Assembly (NCBI RefSeq): GCF_014076495.1
Contig: NZ_CP043575.1
Coordinates: 1,922,001 to 1,986,000 of the forward strand
From: Comamonas koreensis
Lineage (GTDB): Bacteria > Pseudomonadota > Gammaproteobacteria > Burkholderiales > Burkholderiaceae_C
DNA length: 64,000 bases
Direction of reading: 5' to 3'
The notes under the pieces were generated by a model. That model was not told where the DNA came from and made no database searches. It worked only from the letters and a program-made list of their open reading frames with translations. Of this stretch, positions 53,299-63,095 are shown in pieces. Both the position numbers and the translations under genes were made by a program. Each line of letters begins with the position of its first letter. Position 1 is the first letter of the stretch.

Positions 53299-56196
53299 AT
53301 GGCCCATCCCTACACCCCCTTGTCGCTAGGCAGGCGCATGCACGAGATCCACACGCGGATCATGTGGTGTCTGCTCGCTGGCGGGGTGCTGTTGGCGGGG
53401 CTGGTGTCTACCGATGCGCAGGGCGTGGGCTTTGCCCGGGCGCTGCAGACCTGGATACAGGTGCTGCTGCTGCTCGCAGCTCTTGCCACCTTGGGTTGGG
53501 GCGGGCGCCTGTTGCTGCAGGGCACGGCCGGCAGTGCATTCATGGGCCGGCCGCTGTGGGTCTGCAGTGCCGTCGCGCTGGGCGGCTTTGCGGTGTTGCT
53601 GGCGCTGCCGCTGCGGCTGTCTGAACACGGCAGCCGGCCGGCCTTGTGGCTGGAGCTGGCGGTCAATATTTTGCTATCAATATGCCTATTGATAGTCTCC
53701 ATAGATTTATTGTCGTCTGCGCGGCGCAATAGCCCGGGCGCCGTGCCCCGAGCCAGCCATTGGTTGCACCTGCAAAGCAATGGCGCGGTGCTCACGGCGC
53801 TGGCGCTCTTGGTGGCGGTCACGGCAGGGGTAGCGCAGGGCCTGGTCGATCTGGAAGGCATGCGCCGCTATGTCTTGCCGCTGGGCATGCTGGCCTGCTG
53901 CGCCTGGGCTGCGCTGCAGAGCCGCCATTTTGCGGGCCAGTCCGGCCGCTGGACGGTGTTGAGACTCGCGGCCGCCTTGGCCGTGGGCGCAGCAGCCATC
54001 TTGCTGGGCGCGGGCAGCCACTGGGCCATGCTGCTGGAGCAGGCGGCTTGGTGCTATGCGTTGTCGGTGCTGGCCCTGGTGCTGGTCATGGCCTCGCTGC
54101 GCCACAGCCTGGTGGGCTGGGCCTCGGCCCATCCTGCGCGCCTGCAAGGTGAGGAGTGGCTGGAGCAGGCCCCCATTGGTGTCGTGCGGGTCGACGGCTC
54201 GGGCGCCATCGTCCATGCCAACCGCACCCAGCTCGACTGGCTGGGCGTGCCCAGCCTGGTGGACCAGCCCTGGACCGAAGCGCTGGCGCCTAGCCTGCGC
54301 AACCAGGCGCCCGATTGGCTCGCACGCTTGCGCGCGGGGCAGTCGCTCGCCTTTGAGCAAAGCATGGATACGCCCCAGGGCCTGCGCCACTTCCAGACCG
54401 ATATCTTGGTCGCCCCGCAAGGGCGCGATGCGCATGCCTTCATGCTGCTCTCGCACGATGTGTCGATGCAAAAACTGATGGTCGGCCGCGTGCAGGAGCA
54501 GCAGTCGCAACTGGTGTCGCTGGTCAGTGCCATCCCGGACCTGGTCGTGCTCAAGGGGGCCGATGGGCGCTTTTTGCACTGCAACCAGGCCTTTGAGCGC
54601 CTGGTGGGCCTGGCACACGCGCAGATCATCGGCCGCACGACCTCGGACCTGGGCCTGCAAGGGCGCATGCCCTCCGATTGGGAGACTGATCTGCGTGCGC
54701 GCAATGCCGACACGCCGGTGGTCTATGAAGAGACCTTGCAGTTTGCCGACAATGGCTACCAGGGCCGTTTCGAGATCACCAAATCGGCCATCCGTGCTGC
54801 CAATGGCGAGGTCACCGGACTGCTGTGCATCTGCCGCGATCTGGCCGAGCGCAGCCGCGCCCGCAAGGAAATCGAGCGCCTGGAGTTCTTCGATGTGCTC
54901 ACTGGCCTGCCCAACCGCCGCATGCTGATGGACCGGCTCGAATGGTCGATCATCGCCTGCAAGCAGCGCGGCACCTATGCGGCGCTGCTGTTCATCGATC
55001 TGGACAATTTCAAGGACCTCAATGATTCGCTGGGCCACCAAAAGGGTGACCGGCTGCTGTGCGAAGTGGGCAAGCGCCTGATTGCCAGCGTGCGCAGCGG
55101 CGATGTGGTGGCGCGCTTTGGCGGTGACGAGTTTGTCGTGCTGGTCGAGAACCTGGGCGCCGAGCGCGTGCAGGCTGAAGCCCATGTGCGCTCGGTGGTC
55201 GAGCATGTGATCACCCGTTTCAAGCAGCCCTTTGTGCTCGACGGCCAGTCCCACCACAGCACGCCCAGCATTGGCGTGACCGTGTTTGGCGACCAAGAAT
55301 CGCTGACGGTGCAGGAGCTGCTCAAGCGCGCCGACCTGGCGATGTACGAGGCGAAATCGGCCGGCCGCAACACGCAGCGCTTCTTTGATCCGCAGATGCA
55401 GGCCATCGTCAATGCACGCGCCAATCTGGAAAGCGACCTGCGCCAGGCCATCCACGACGGCGAGCTGCAGGTTTACTACCAGCCGGTGATGAATGGCAGC
55501 GGCAGCCTGGTGGGCGCGGAAGCCTTGGTGCGCTGGCGCCACCCGGCGCGTGGCCTGGTCATGCCGATCGAGTTCATCGACCTGGCCGAGCAGACCGGGC
55601 TGATTGTCGACCTGGGCAACTTCGTGATGCGCACCGCCTGCGAGCAGCTGGCGCTGTGGGCCGCCAGCCCCTCCACCCAGGCGCTGACCATGTCGGTCAA
55701 TGTGAGCCCCCGGCAGTTCCATAACCAGGGCTTTGTTGACGAGGTGCTGGGCATTGTCGCGCAGACGGGTGCCAACCCCGCACGCCTGAAGCTGGAGCTG
55801 ACCGAGAACCTGCTGCTGGGCGATGTCAATGAAACCGTCAACCGCATGCGCCAGCTCAAGGAGCGCGGCGTGGGCTTCTCGCTCGATGACTTTGGCGTCG
55901 GCTACTCGTCGCTGTCCTACCTCAAGCGCCTGCCGCTCGACCAGCTGAAGATCGACCGCAGCTTTGTCAGCGATGTGCTGAGCGACGTCAGCGACGCGGT
56001 GATTGTGCGCACCATCCTGGCGCTGGCCCACAGCCTGGAGCTCGAAGTGGTGGCCGAAGGCGTGGAGAACTCCGAGCAGGTGGATTTCCTCGTCAGCAAC
56101 GGCTGCAAGCGCTTCCAGGGCTTCCACTTTGGCCGCCCGGTGCCGATTGGCGAGTTCGAGCGCCTGCACGGCTTCGCCAGCTACCGGCCTGCTTGA
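53299..56196 (+). CDS. Membrane PAS-PAS-GGDEF-EAL protein (c-di-GMP metabolism)
   Basis: This 965-residue protein has an N-terminal membrane part (about 20-275) with seven to eight hydrophobic helices resembling an intramembrane sensor. PAS domains follow at about 284-395 and 405-515. The GGDEF domain begins LEFFDVLTGLPNRRMLMDRL (about 529) and has an intact RFGGDEFVV at about 606. The EAL domain has EALVRWRHP at about 741, ELTENLLLGD and DDFGVGYSSLSYL at about 863, and the late EVVAEGVEN. Both catalytic motifs look complete, so the protein could both make and degrade c-di-GMP; which activity dominates cannot be told. It follows the acnA terminator as a single gene and contrasts with the degenerate GGDEF protein at 29741. 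Confidence 0.93.
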   Translation: MAHPYTPLSLGRRMHEIHTRIMWCLLAGGVLLAGLVSTDAQGVGFARALQTWIQVLLLLAALATLGWGGRLLLQGTAGSAFMGRPLWVCSAVALGGFAVLLALPLRLSEHGSRPALWLELAVNILLSICLLIVSIDLLSSARRNSPGAVPRASHWLHLQSNGAVLTALALLVAVTAGVAQGLVDLEGMRRYVLPLGMLACCAWAALQSRHFAGQSGRWTVLRLAAALAVGAAAILLGAGSHWAMLLEQAAWCYALSVLALVLVMASLRHSLVGWASAHPARLQGEEWLEQAPIGVVRVDGSGAIVHANRTQLDWLGVPSLVDQPWTEALAPSLRNQAPDWLARLRAGQSLAFEQSMDTPQGLRHFQTDILVAPQGRDAHAFMLLSHDVSMQKLMVGRVQEQQSQLVSLVSAIPDLVVLKGADGRFLHCNQAFERLVGLAHAQIIGRTTSDLGLQGRMPSDWETDLRARNADTPVVYEETLQFADNGYQGRFEITKSAIRAANGEVTGLLCICRDLAERSRARKEIERLEFFDVLTGLPNRRMLMDRLEWSIIACKQRGTYAALLFIDLDNFKDLNDSLGHQKGDRLLCEVGKRLIASVRSGDVVARFGGDEFVVLVENLGAERVQAEAHVRSVVEHVITRFKQPFVLDGQSHHSTPSIGVTVFGDQESLTVQELLKRADLAMYEAKSAGRNTQRFFDPQMQAIVNARANLESDLRQAIHDGELQVYYQPVMNGSGSLVGAEALVRWRHPARGLVMPIEFIDLAEQTGLIVDLGNFVMRTACEQLALWAASPSTQALTMSVNVSPRQFHNQGFVDEVLGIVAQTGANPARLKLELTENLLLGDVNETVNRMRQLKERGVGFSLDDFGVGYSSLSYLKRLPLDQLKIDRSFVSDVLSDVSDAVIVRTILALAHSLELEVVAEGVENSEQVDFLVSNGCKRFQGFHFGRPVPIGEFERLHGFASYRPA

Positions 56197-56295
56197 GCCC
56201 CACGGCCGACACAGTTGTGTGGGCTGCTGCAGCCAGGCGCGGGGCAGTTGCGCTAGCGCACAAGGCAGGCCCTGCAATCTGGGCACAATGGCGGT

Positions 56296-57504
56296 ATGCA
56301 TGAACAGATTTTGATCGCCGGCGGCGGTATCGGCGGCCTGGCTGCTGCGCTGGCCGCCCTTCGCGCGGGCACTGAGGTGCGCCTGTTTGAGCGCGCTGCG
56401 CAGTTCAGCGAGGTGGGCGCCGGTGTGCAGCTGGGCCCCAACGTCGTGCGGCGCCTGCAGGCCTGGGGCCTGCAAAGGCCGCTGCAGGCGGTGGCAGCCT
56501 TTCCGCAGGCGCTGGTCTCGCGCAATGCCATCAGCGGCCAGGAGCTGGCCCGGCTGGACTTGGGTGCACACGCGGTGGCGCGCTACGGCGCAGCCTACGC
56601 CACCATCCACCGCGCCGACCTGCACCAGCTGCTGCTCGATGCGGTGCGGCCCAGCGCCGATCTGCACCTCAACCTGGACAACGCCGTGGACTACCACGAG
56701 GACAACGGCCGCGTCGTCACCCTCACCACCAAGCAGGGCAAGCAGATCGAGGGCGATGCGCTGGTGGGGGCCGATGGCATCTGGAGCCGCACGCGGCTGC
56801 GCCTGCTCCATGATGCGCCCCCGCGCGTGACCGGCCACCTGGCCTACCGGGCGCTGGTACGCCAGAGCGATCTGCCGGCGGCCCTGCGCACCGACGTGGT
56901 CAGCGCCTGGATGGGGCCGCGCTTTCATGCAGTGCAGTACCCCGTGCGCGGCGGCGACATGCAGAACCTGGTCATCATTGTCGAGGGCGCCGCGCCCGAT
57001 GACCTGGAGCACTGGGACCATGCCGGCAACGGCGCCGATCTGCTGCGGTGCCTGGCCGGTGCGCATCGCCAGTTGCTGGGGCTGGTGGAAGCGGTCAGTG
57101 CCACAGGCGCTGCCTGGCGCCTCTGGCCGCTGGCTGATCGCGCACCGATGACCGGCCCCCAGGAGATGGCGCAAGGCCTGGTCGCGCTGCTGGGCGATGC
57201 CGCCCACCCGATGCGGCCCTACCTGGCCCAGGGCGCCGGCATGGCGATTGAAGATGCAGCCGAGCTGCAGCGGGCCTTGACCATGCACGACCTGGAGATG
57301 CCACTGCGCCTGCGGCGCTATGCGCTCAACCGCTGGCAGCGCAATGCCCGGGTGCAGGCGCGGGCGATCCGCAATGGCGAGATTTTCCATGCACGCGGCC
57401 TGGTGGCCCTGGGGCGCGATACGGCGCTGCGCGCGCTGGGCGCCAAGCTGATGGATGTGCCCTGGCTGTACCGGGGCGATGGTTCATCGGCCTCGGTGCT
57501 GTAG
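56296..57504 (+). CDS. FAD-dependent monooxygenase (salicylate hydroxylase-like)
   Basis: This 402-residue class A flavoprotein hydroxylase has the FAD fingerprint ILIAGGGIGGLAAALAAL and FERAAQFSEVGAGVQLGPN. The DG motif is DALVGADGIWSRTR, and the GD motif is ALLGDAAHPMRPYLAQGAG followed by MAIEDAAEL. These place it with salicylate or 6-hydroxynicotinate/3-hydroxybenzoate hydroxylases. It has no ring-cleavage neighbours, so the substrate is open; it converges on an MFS gene at 57551. A second ATG at 56288 is out of frame. The family is clear; the physiological role is not. Confidence 0.88.
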   Translation: MHEQILIAGGGIGGLAAALAALRAGTEVRLFERAAQFSEVGAGVQLGPNVVRRLQAWGLQRPLQAVAAFPQALVSRNAISGQELARLDLGAHAVARYGAAYATIHRADLHQLLLDAVRPSADLHLNLDNAVDYHEDNGRVVTLTTKQGKQIEGDALVGADGIWSRTRLRLLHDAPPRVTGHLAYRALVRQSDLPAALRTDVVSAWMGPRFHAVQYPVRGGDMQNLVIIVEGAAPDDLEHWDHAGNGADLLRCLAGAHRQLLGLVEAVSATGAAWRLWPLADRAPMTGPQEMAQGLVALLGDAAHPMRPYLAQGAGMAIEDAAELQRALTMHDLEMPLRLRRYALNRWQRNARVQARAIRNGEIFHARGLVALGRDTALRALGAKLMDVPWLYRGDGSSASVL

Positions 57505-57550
57505 TGCGGGCTTGCCAAGCCGCGCAAACCGCGCAAGTCCCGATGGGGCC

Positions 57551-58885
57551 TTAACTGCGCGCCGACGCCTGCTGCGCCAGCAGCGGCGACTGCGGCAAAA
57601 AGCGGAAGGCCAGGCAGCCGAGCATCAGCATGCCCGCGACAAACAGCATCACATACTGGTAGATCTCGCCGCCGTGCTGCTGCGCGTACGACGCGACGAT
57701 GCCCGAGAGCCACTGCATCAGCGCCACACCCAGGAACATCGCCATCGTGTAGACCGACAGCGCGCGGCCGGTGGTCTCCTTGGGGTAGGAGGAGCGCACA
57801 TCGGCGTACTGCAGCACCGAGTAGCCCGAGGCCAGGCCCATGAACATGATCAGCGCCACGGTGGCCGCCGCATGGTGCACAAAGGCCAGCGCGCAGAAGG
57901 TGCAGGCCATCACCGCCGCCCCGGCGATGATGCGGCGCCGGCGCCGGGCCGGGCCCGGATCGAGCCGGCCAAAGACCGAGGGCGTGAACAGCGAGATCAT
58001 CGAGACGATCAGGGCCACGTTGCCAGTCGCCACCAGCGAGAAGCCATAGCGGTCGATCAGCATGGGGCTGAGCCAGAGCCCGCGCACCGTCAGAAACGAG
58101 GCATAGCCCACCATACCCATGATGGCGATCGCCCAGGTGTGCGGCACCAGCAGCAGGCCGCCAAAACCCTTGACGGCGGTGAGCCAGCTGGGCTTGGGCA
58201 GGTCATCGCTGGGCAGGTGCGGCTCGTGCACGCGCAAAAAGATCGCTATCCAGGACATCGCGCAGAGCACCGCCAGCAGGCCAAAGCCCCAGCGCCAGCC
58301 GTAGTGCTGCACCAGCCAGGCCAGCGGCGTGCCGGTAAACAGCAGGCCCAGGCCGCCCACGCCCATGCCGACGCCAGACATGAACGCAAAGCGGTCGCTC
58401 GGGAAATGGCGCGCAATGAACATCGTGCAGGCCAAAAACGCCGGCGAGCAGCCAATGCCGATCAGCAGCTGGCCCAGCATCAGCCCGTGGTAGCTGGGCG
58501 CAAGCGCCGAGATCAGCGAGCCGGCAATGGCCAGCGGGAAGGCGGTGAGCACGGTCTTGCGCAGGCCATACAGGTCCATGCCCACGCCCATGAACAGCTG
58601 CGTGACGCCAAACGACAGGCCGAACAGCCCGGCAAAGGCGCCCAGCGACTCGGCCGACAGCCCGAAATCGGTGCGCAGCCCATCGGCAATGATGGAGGTG
58701 ACGGTGCGGAAGGCCTGGCTCAGCGAGAAGGCCGACAGCAGGGTCAGCAGCATGGCCCAGAGCAGGGTGGACGAGGGTGCCGCGGGGCGCCCGGTGGGGG
58801 AGGGTGTAGGTGGAACCGGCATGGCTGAGAGTGAGCGAAACAAGCCAGGGCCAGAAGGTGCCGGTCCTATTGGAGTCGCTAACAT
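57551..58885 (-). CDS. MFS transporter
   Basis: This is a 444-residue major facilitator with 12 hydrophobic segments. MFS marks include GLRKTVLTAFPLAIAGS after helix 2 and GQLLIGIGCSPAFLACTMF. The central cytoplasmic loop has EPHLPSDDLPKPSW, and the second half opens GRLDPGPARRRRR. It resembles the nitrate/sugar-phosphate-like or CynX-type carriers more than drug exporters, but the cargo is unknown. The start is uncertain: ATG at 58885 has AAGGG only 2 bases away, and ATG at 58822 (MPVPPTPSP) has no ribosome site but a plausible short N-terminus. It converges with the FAD monooxygenase, with a 46-base gap. Confidence 0.85.
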   Translation of the reverse strand: MLATPIGPAPSGPGLFRSLSAMPVPPTPSPTGRPAAPSSTLLWAMLLTLLSAFSLSQAFRTVTSIIADGLRTDFGLSAESLGAFAGLFGLSFGVTQLFMGVGMDLYGLRKTVLTAFPLAIAGSLISALAPSYHGLMLGQLLIGIGCSPAFLACTMFIARHFPSDRFAFMSGVGMGVGGLGLLFTGTPLAWLVQHYGWRWGFGLLAVLCAMSWIAIFLRVHEPHLPSDDLPKPSWLTAVKGFGGLLLVPHTWAIAIMGMVGYASFLTVRGLWLSPMLIDRYGFSLVATGNVALIVSMISLFTPSVFGRLDPGPARRRRRIIAGAAVMACTFCALAFVHHAAATVALIMFMGLASGYSVLQYADVRSSYPKETTGRALSVYTMAMFLGVALMQWLSGIVASYAQQHGGEIYQYVMLFVAGMLMLGCLAFRFLPQSPLLAQQASARS

Positions 58886-59129
58886 AACCCTTGATACGCC
58901 GCTCTCAAGCTTTGCCGTACGTTTGTACTGTCTGCGGCTTGATGCCTCGTCTCAACCGCTAACCTTCGGTTTGCTGGGTGATGTAAGCGCCTCTTAATAT
59001 GCGCCATTGGCCAGCAGGGGGCTGGCGCGGCTTGTTATATGCGCCTGTCACTATAGAGGACTCTGGCCGGCTCTGCACGGCGCGGTGTCACTTGGGGCAA
59101 CCCTGGGTGGACTGGCGGGCCGCCGTGCC

Positions 59130-59990
59130 TCAGAGGTGGGTGCGCAGCGTCCAGATCTCGGGGAAGAGCACGACGTCGAGCATTTTCTTCAAGTAACTCA
59201 CGCCGCCGGTGCCGCCGGTGCCGCGCTTGAAGCCGATCACGCGCTCGACGGTGGTCAGGTGGCGGAAGCGCCAGAGCCGGAAGGCATCCTCGATATCGGT
59301 CAGCTTCTCGCCCAGCTGGTACAGATCCCAGTACTTGTGCGGATCGCGGTAGACGGTGATCCAGGCCTGCTGGACCCCTTCGCTCTCGGCGTAGGGCTGG
59401 GTCCAGTCGCGCTGCAGCGCCTCGGCCGGCACGGCAATGCCTTCGCGGGCCAGCAGCTGCAGCGCAATGTCGTAGAGCGAGGGCGACTCGTAAGCCGCCT
59501 GCACCTGGGCCAGCAGGTCTGCCCGGTGTGCATGGGGCTTGAGCATGGCGGCGTTCTTGTTGCCCAGCGAGAACTCGATGCTGCGGTACTGCGCGCTTTG
59601 GAAGCCGCTGGAGTTGGCCAGGTAGGGGCGCATGGCCGTGTACTCGGGCGGGGTCATTGTCGAGAGCACGGTCCAGGCATTGACCAGCTGCTCCATGATG
59701 CGCGAGACGCGCGCGAGCATCTTGAAGGCCTCGGGCTTGGTATTGTCTGCCGGATTGGCCATGGCCTGCATGGCGGCGCGCAGCTCATGGAGCATCAGCT
59801 TCATCCACAGCTCGCTGGTCTGGTGCTGCACGATGAACAGCATCTCGTCGTGCGCGGGCGACAGCGGGTGCTGGGCGTTGAGGATCTCGTCCAGGTGCAG
59901 GTAGTCGCCATAGCTCATGTCTTTGCTGAAATCGAGCTGGGCGCGCTCTTCATGCACAATGGATTCGGGCTTGCTGGGGGTGTCTCGCAT
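59130..59990 (-). CDS. kynA: Tryptophan 2,3-dioxygenase
   Basis: This 286-residue heme enzyme starts the kynurenine pathway by opening the indole ring of tryptophan to N-formylkynurenine. Diagnostic stretches are [36 protein letters not shown] with the distal His, [14 protein letters not shown], and [20 protein letters not shown] with the heme-ligating His. The start at 59990 is chosen by family alignment; upstream codons to 60122 overlap the ada start region and look non-coding. kynB (formamidase) and kynU are not in the window. The cyclase-family protein at 6942 is not an obvious substitute for KynB. The gene is divergent from ada. Confidence 0.97.
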   Translation of the reverse strand: MRDTPSKPESIVHEERAQLDFSKDMSYGDYLHLDEILNAQHPLSPAHDEMLFIVQHQTSELWMKLMLHELRAAMQAMANPADNTKPEAFKMLARVSRIMEQLVNAWTVLSTMTPPEYTAMRPYLANSSGFQSAQYRSIEFSLGNKNAAMLKPHAHRADLLAQVQAAYESPSLYDIALQLLAREGIAVPAEALQRDWTQPYAESEGVQQAWITVYRDPHKYWDLYQLGEKLTDIEDAFRLWRFRHLTTVERVIGFKRGTGGTGGVSYLKKMLDVVLFPEIWTLRTHL

Positions 59991-60097
59991 AGTGTGTGGG
60001 GCAGTGCAAGCGGCGTCAATTGCAGCGCAAGAATGGCACTGCACAACCGGGCCGCAAGGCCTAAAGTGGCTGCATCGATTGTACTGAGGTGATTCGC

Positions 60098-61270
60098 ATG
60101 AAACCGTCTGTCCCATCCACACCCAGCGCCACTTCTGACACCCCTGCGGCGCGCGGTGCTGCCGCGTTAGCTGCCTCCCGCGCGCAGCAAACCCTGGCCG
60201 ATCCGCGCTGGGCCGATGTACAGGGCCGCCAGGCCGCAGCCGATGGCCGCTTTGTCTATGCGGTGCGCAGCACCGGCGTTTTTTGCCGGCCCTCCTGCAG
60301 CTCGCGCCTGGCCAAGCCCGAGAACGTCAGCTTTTTCGACACTGCAGCGCAGGCCCAGGCCGCCGGCTACCGCGCCTGCAAGCGCTGCCAGCCCGAAGCG
60401 GCGGCCAAGCCCGGCCATGCGGCGTTGATGGCCCAGCTCTGCGACTGGATCGCCAGCGCCGAAGACGAGCCCAGCCTGGCCGAGCTGGCCGAGCGCGCCG
60501 GCATGAGCCCCTTCCATCTGCAGCGCGTCTTCAAGGCGGCCGTCGGCGTATCGCCCAAGGCCTATGCCAAGGCCCAGCGCCGCCAGCGCCTGCAAACGGC
60601 GCTGGGCGATGCGCAAGAAGCGCCCCGCGTCATCGATGCGATCTTTGATGCCGGCTTTGCCAGCACCGCGCAGCTCTACCGCGACAGCCAGGCCGTGCTG
60701 GGCATGACCCCGCGCCAGTACCGCACAGGGGGCGCCGCGCAGCAGATCCGCTTTGGCGTGGCCGAATGCAGCCTCGGCCCCATCCTGGTGGCCGCCACCG
60801 CGCAGGGCATTTGCGCGATCTTGCTAGGCGACGATGCCGATGCGCTGGTGCAGGACCTGCAGCAGCGTTTTCCCAAAGCCCAGCTGGCCGGGGGCGACGC
60901 AGCCTTTGAGCGCTGGATGGCCCAGGTCATCGGCTTTGTCGATGAACCCACGCGCGGCCTGGCGCTGCCGCTGGATGTGCGCGGCACCGCGTTTCAGCAG
61001 CAGGTCTGGCAGGCGCTGCGACTGATTCCCGTCGGCAGCACCGTCAGCTACAGCGAGCTGGCGCGCAAGCTGGGCATGCCCCAGGCCAGCCGCGCCGTTG
61101 CTGGCGCCTGCGCGGCCAATGCGATTGCCGTGGCCATTCCCTGCCACCGCGTGGTGCGCAATGACGGCGGCCTCTCCGGCTACCGCTGGGGCGTGGACCG
61201 CAAGCGCGCGCTGCTGCAGCACGAGGCCGAGCTGGCACCGCAGGCGCCACGGGTGGCGCGCCATGGGTAA
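60098..61270 (+). CDS. ada: Bifunctional Ada: methylphosphotriester repair, AraC-type activator and O6-methylguanine methyltransferase
   Basis: This is a 390-residue three-part protein. The N-terminal Ada domain has the four zinc Cys at 63, 67, 94 and 97 ([20 protein letters not shown]); the first of these accepts methyl groups from DNA phosphotriesters. An AraC HTH (about 110-200) contains [20 protein letters not shown]. The C-terminal methyltransferase has [19 protein letters not shown] with acceptor Cys349. The ATG at 60098 is preceded by GAGGTG at 7 bases. It overlaps the next gene by 8 bases and leads an alkylation-repair operon it likely activates itself, as in E. coli. No Ada box was confirmed by eye. 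Confidence 0.96.
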   Translation: MKPSVPSTPSATSDTPAARGAAALAASRAQQTLADPRWADVQGRQAAADGRFVYAVRSTGVFCRPSCSSRLAKPENVSFFDTAAQAQAAGYRACKRCQPEAAAKPGHAALMAQLCDWIASAEDEPSLAELAERAGMSPFHLQRVFKAAVGVSPKAYAKAQRRQRLQTALGDAQEAPRVIDAIFDAGFASTAQLYRDSQAVLGMTPRQYRTGGAAQQIRFGVAECSLGPILVAATAQGICAILLGDDADALVQDLQQRFPKAQLAGGDAAFERWMAQVIGFVDEPTRGLALPLDVRGTAFQQQVWQALRLIPVGSTVSYSELARKLGMPQASRAVAGACAANAIAVAIPCHRVVRNDGGLSGYRWGVDRKRALLQHEAELAPQAPRVARHG

Positions 61271-62087
61271 GCGCACGGCCAGCGCTGCACAGGTTGCATT
61301 GCCGCTGGATGCCGAGGCCAGCGCGCCGCTGTTGCAGCCCACCGCCCCCGCAAAAGCCGACGCGGATGGCGCAGATGCAGCGGGTGAAGCCGCCCTGCAG
61401 CGCTATGACTGGGCCGCTGTGGGCAGTGAGCTGAACCGCCAGGGCTGGGGCCTGCTACCCGGTTTGCTGGATGCCGCGCAATGCCAGCAGATGGCCGCGA
61501 TGTATGGCGAAGCGGCGCATTTTCGCAGCCGCATCCAGATGCAGCGCCACGCCTTTGGCCGGGGCGAGTACCAGTACTTTGCCTACCCGCTGCCAGCGCT
61601 GCTGCAGGCTCTGCGCACGGCACTCTATGCCCGCTTGCAGCCCGTGGCGGAGCAATGGCGCGCGCAGCTCGCAGCCGCCGCGCCGCCTTGGCCTGCGCAG
61701 CATGCGGCCTTGCTGGCGCAGTGCCATGCAGCCGGCCAGCGGCGGCCCACACCGCTGCTGCTGCGCTATGGCGCGGGCGATTACAACTGCCTGCACCAGG
61801 ACCTGTATGGCGCGCTGGTGTTTCCGCTGCAGGTGATTGTGCTGCTGTCGCAGCCGGGCGAGGATTTTGACGGGGGCGAGCTGGTGCTGACCGAGCAGCG
61901 CCCCCGCATGCAGTCGCGCGTGCAGGTGCTGCCGCTGCAGCGCGGTGATGCGGCCATCATTGCGGTGCGCGAGCGGCCGGTACGAGGCACGCGCGGCAGC
62001 TACCGGGTGCAGCACCGGCATGGGGTGTCCACGGTACTGCGCGGGCAGCGCCACACGCTGGGCATCGTGTTCCACGATGCGGAGTAA
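61263..62087 (+). CDS. 2OG-Fe(II) oxygenase of the DNA-repair-associated group (PF09859-like)
   Basis: This 274-residue cupin-type oxygenase is assigned to the Oxygenase-NA (DUF2086) family, described as acting on alkylated DNA. The iron motif H-x-D is seen as NCLHQDLYG with His178 and Asp180. The distal His is probably His253 in QHRHGVST, followed by the Arg-containing VLRGQRHTLGIVFHDAE that would bind 2-oxoglutarate. YGAGDYNCLHQDLYGALVFP and PGEDFDGGELVLTEQRPR are characteristic. The start overlaps the ada stop, so both are translated together. It lies where alkB sits in other ada operons and is only distantly like AlkB in sequence. Confidence 0.88.
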   Translation: MGKRTASAAQVALPLDAEASAPLLQPTAPAKADADGADAAGEAALQRYDWAAVGSELNRQGWGLLPGLLDAAQCQQMAAMYGEAAHFRSRIQMQRHAFGRGEYQYFAYPLPALLQALRTALYARLQPVAEQWRAQLAAAAPPWPAQHAALLAQCHAAGQRRPTPLLLRYGAGDYNCLHQDLYGALVFPLQVIVLLSQPGEDFDGGELVLTEQRPRMQSRVQVLPLQRGDAAIIAVRERPVRGTRGSYRVQHRHGVSTVLRGQRHTLGIVFHDAE

Positions 62088-62174
62088 ACACTGAAACAGC
62101 CCTGACTTTATCGCCCGCAGTCCATCCTCTATAGTGGGGATCCACGGCAGCCGCCGCTTTCTACCGACCCCGCC

Positions 62175-63095
62175 ATGCCCCTGGTTCTGCGCACCCAAGT
62201 CGCCCTGCCTGCCAACTACCGCCCGCAGGACATGCTGGCCCTGCATGCCCGCGATGCCTTGCAGGCGTCCGAGAAGGTCGAAGGGTTGCGTGTCAGCAAG
62301 GGCTTGGTCTGGCAGGGGCAGCCTGCGCTGCTGCAGCTGGAGATGGTGGACGGCGCGTCCCGCGCGGTCGCCAGCTTGGCAGTCGATGGCACTGCGCCTA
62401 CTGGCAACGACCCCGCTGCACTCGATGCGATGCTGGCGCGCATGCTGGGCCTGGGTGATGGGGCGGACCAGCTGGCACTGCAGCATGGCCAGCACCCGGT
62501 GCTGGGCCCCTTGCTGCTGGGCCAGATGGGCTTGCGTGTGCCCGCCAGCAGTAGCCCGTTTGAGGCGCTGATCTGGGCCATCACCGGCCAGCAGATCAGC
62601 GTGGCAGCGGCCATTGCGCTGCGCAGGCGCCTGATTGCGGCAGCAGCGGTGCAGCACAGCAGTGGCATGCTCTGCCACCCCGATGCCGCCGCGCTGGCGG
62701 CGCTGACGCCCGAACAACTGCGCGCGGCGGGCTTTTCGGTCAGCAAGATCGCTACCCTGGAGCGCGTCTGCGCCGCTGTGCTGGATGGCAGCCTGCCACT
62801 CGATGCCTGGGCCGCCCAGCCCTTGCAGGCGCAAGATGCCCAGGCGATTGAAGATGCGCTTTTGGCGATCAAGGGCATTGGCCCCTGGACGGTGCACTAC
62901 GCCTTGCTGCGCGGCTTTGGCTGGCTGGATGGCAGCCTACATGGCGATGTGGCGGTGCGCAATGCGCTGGCCCGGCTGCTGGAGGTCCCCAGCGTCTCGC
63001 AGCGCGAGGCCGAGCAGTGGCTGGGTGCGTTTGCACCCTGGCGGGCGCTGGTGGCGGCCCACCTCTGGGCCAGCCTGTCGGCCAAAAGCTACTGA
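62175..63095 (+). CDS. AlkA-like DNA-3-methyladenine glycosylase II
   Basis: This 306-residue HhH-GPD base-excision glycosylase has FEALIWAITGQQISVAAAIA as the start of the core. The helix-hairpin-helix segment is LLAIKGIGPWTVHYALL, and the catalytic Asp258 is in SLHGDVAVRNALARLL. The first 130 residues match the AlkA N-terminal domain less closely. It removes alkylated purines and fits the ada-oxygenase operon, 87 bases after the oxygenase stop; a CTATAGTGGGG sequence in that gap could also be a secondary promoter. The stop overlaps that of the convergent MFS gene by 7 bases. The symbol alkA is likely but not used because clade assignment was not tested. Confidence 0.92.
   Translation: MPLVLRTQVALPANYRPQDMLALHARDALQASEKVEGLRVSKGLVWQGQPALLQLEMVDGASRAVASLAVDGTAPTGNDPAALDAMLARMLGLGDGADQLALQHGQHPVLGPLLLGQMGLRVPASSSPFEALIWAITGQQISVAAAIALRRRLIAAAAVQHSSGMLCHPDAAALAALTPEQLRAAGFSVSKIATLERVCAAVLDGSLPLDAWAAQPLQAQDAQAIEDALLAIKGIGPWTVHYALLRGFGWLDGSLHGDVAVRNALARLLEVPSVSQREAEQWLGAFAPWRALVAAHLWASLSAKSY

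Noticed and set aside
53707..57390. A 1227-codon minus-strand open frame
   Set aside because: It runs antisense to the GGDEF-EAL and FAD monooxygenase genes, which have clear motifs; long shadow frames are common in GC-rich DNA.
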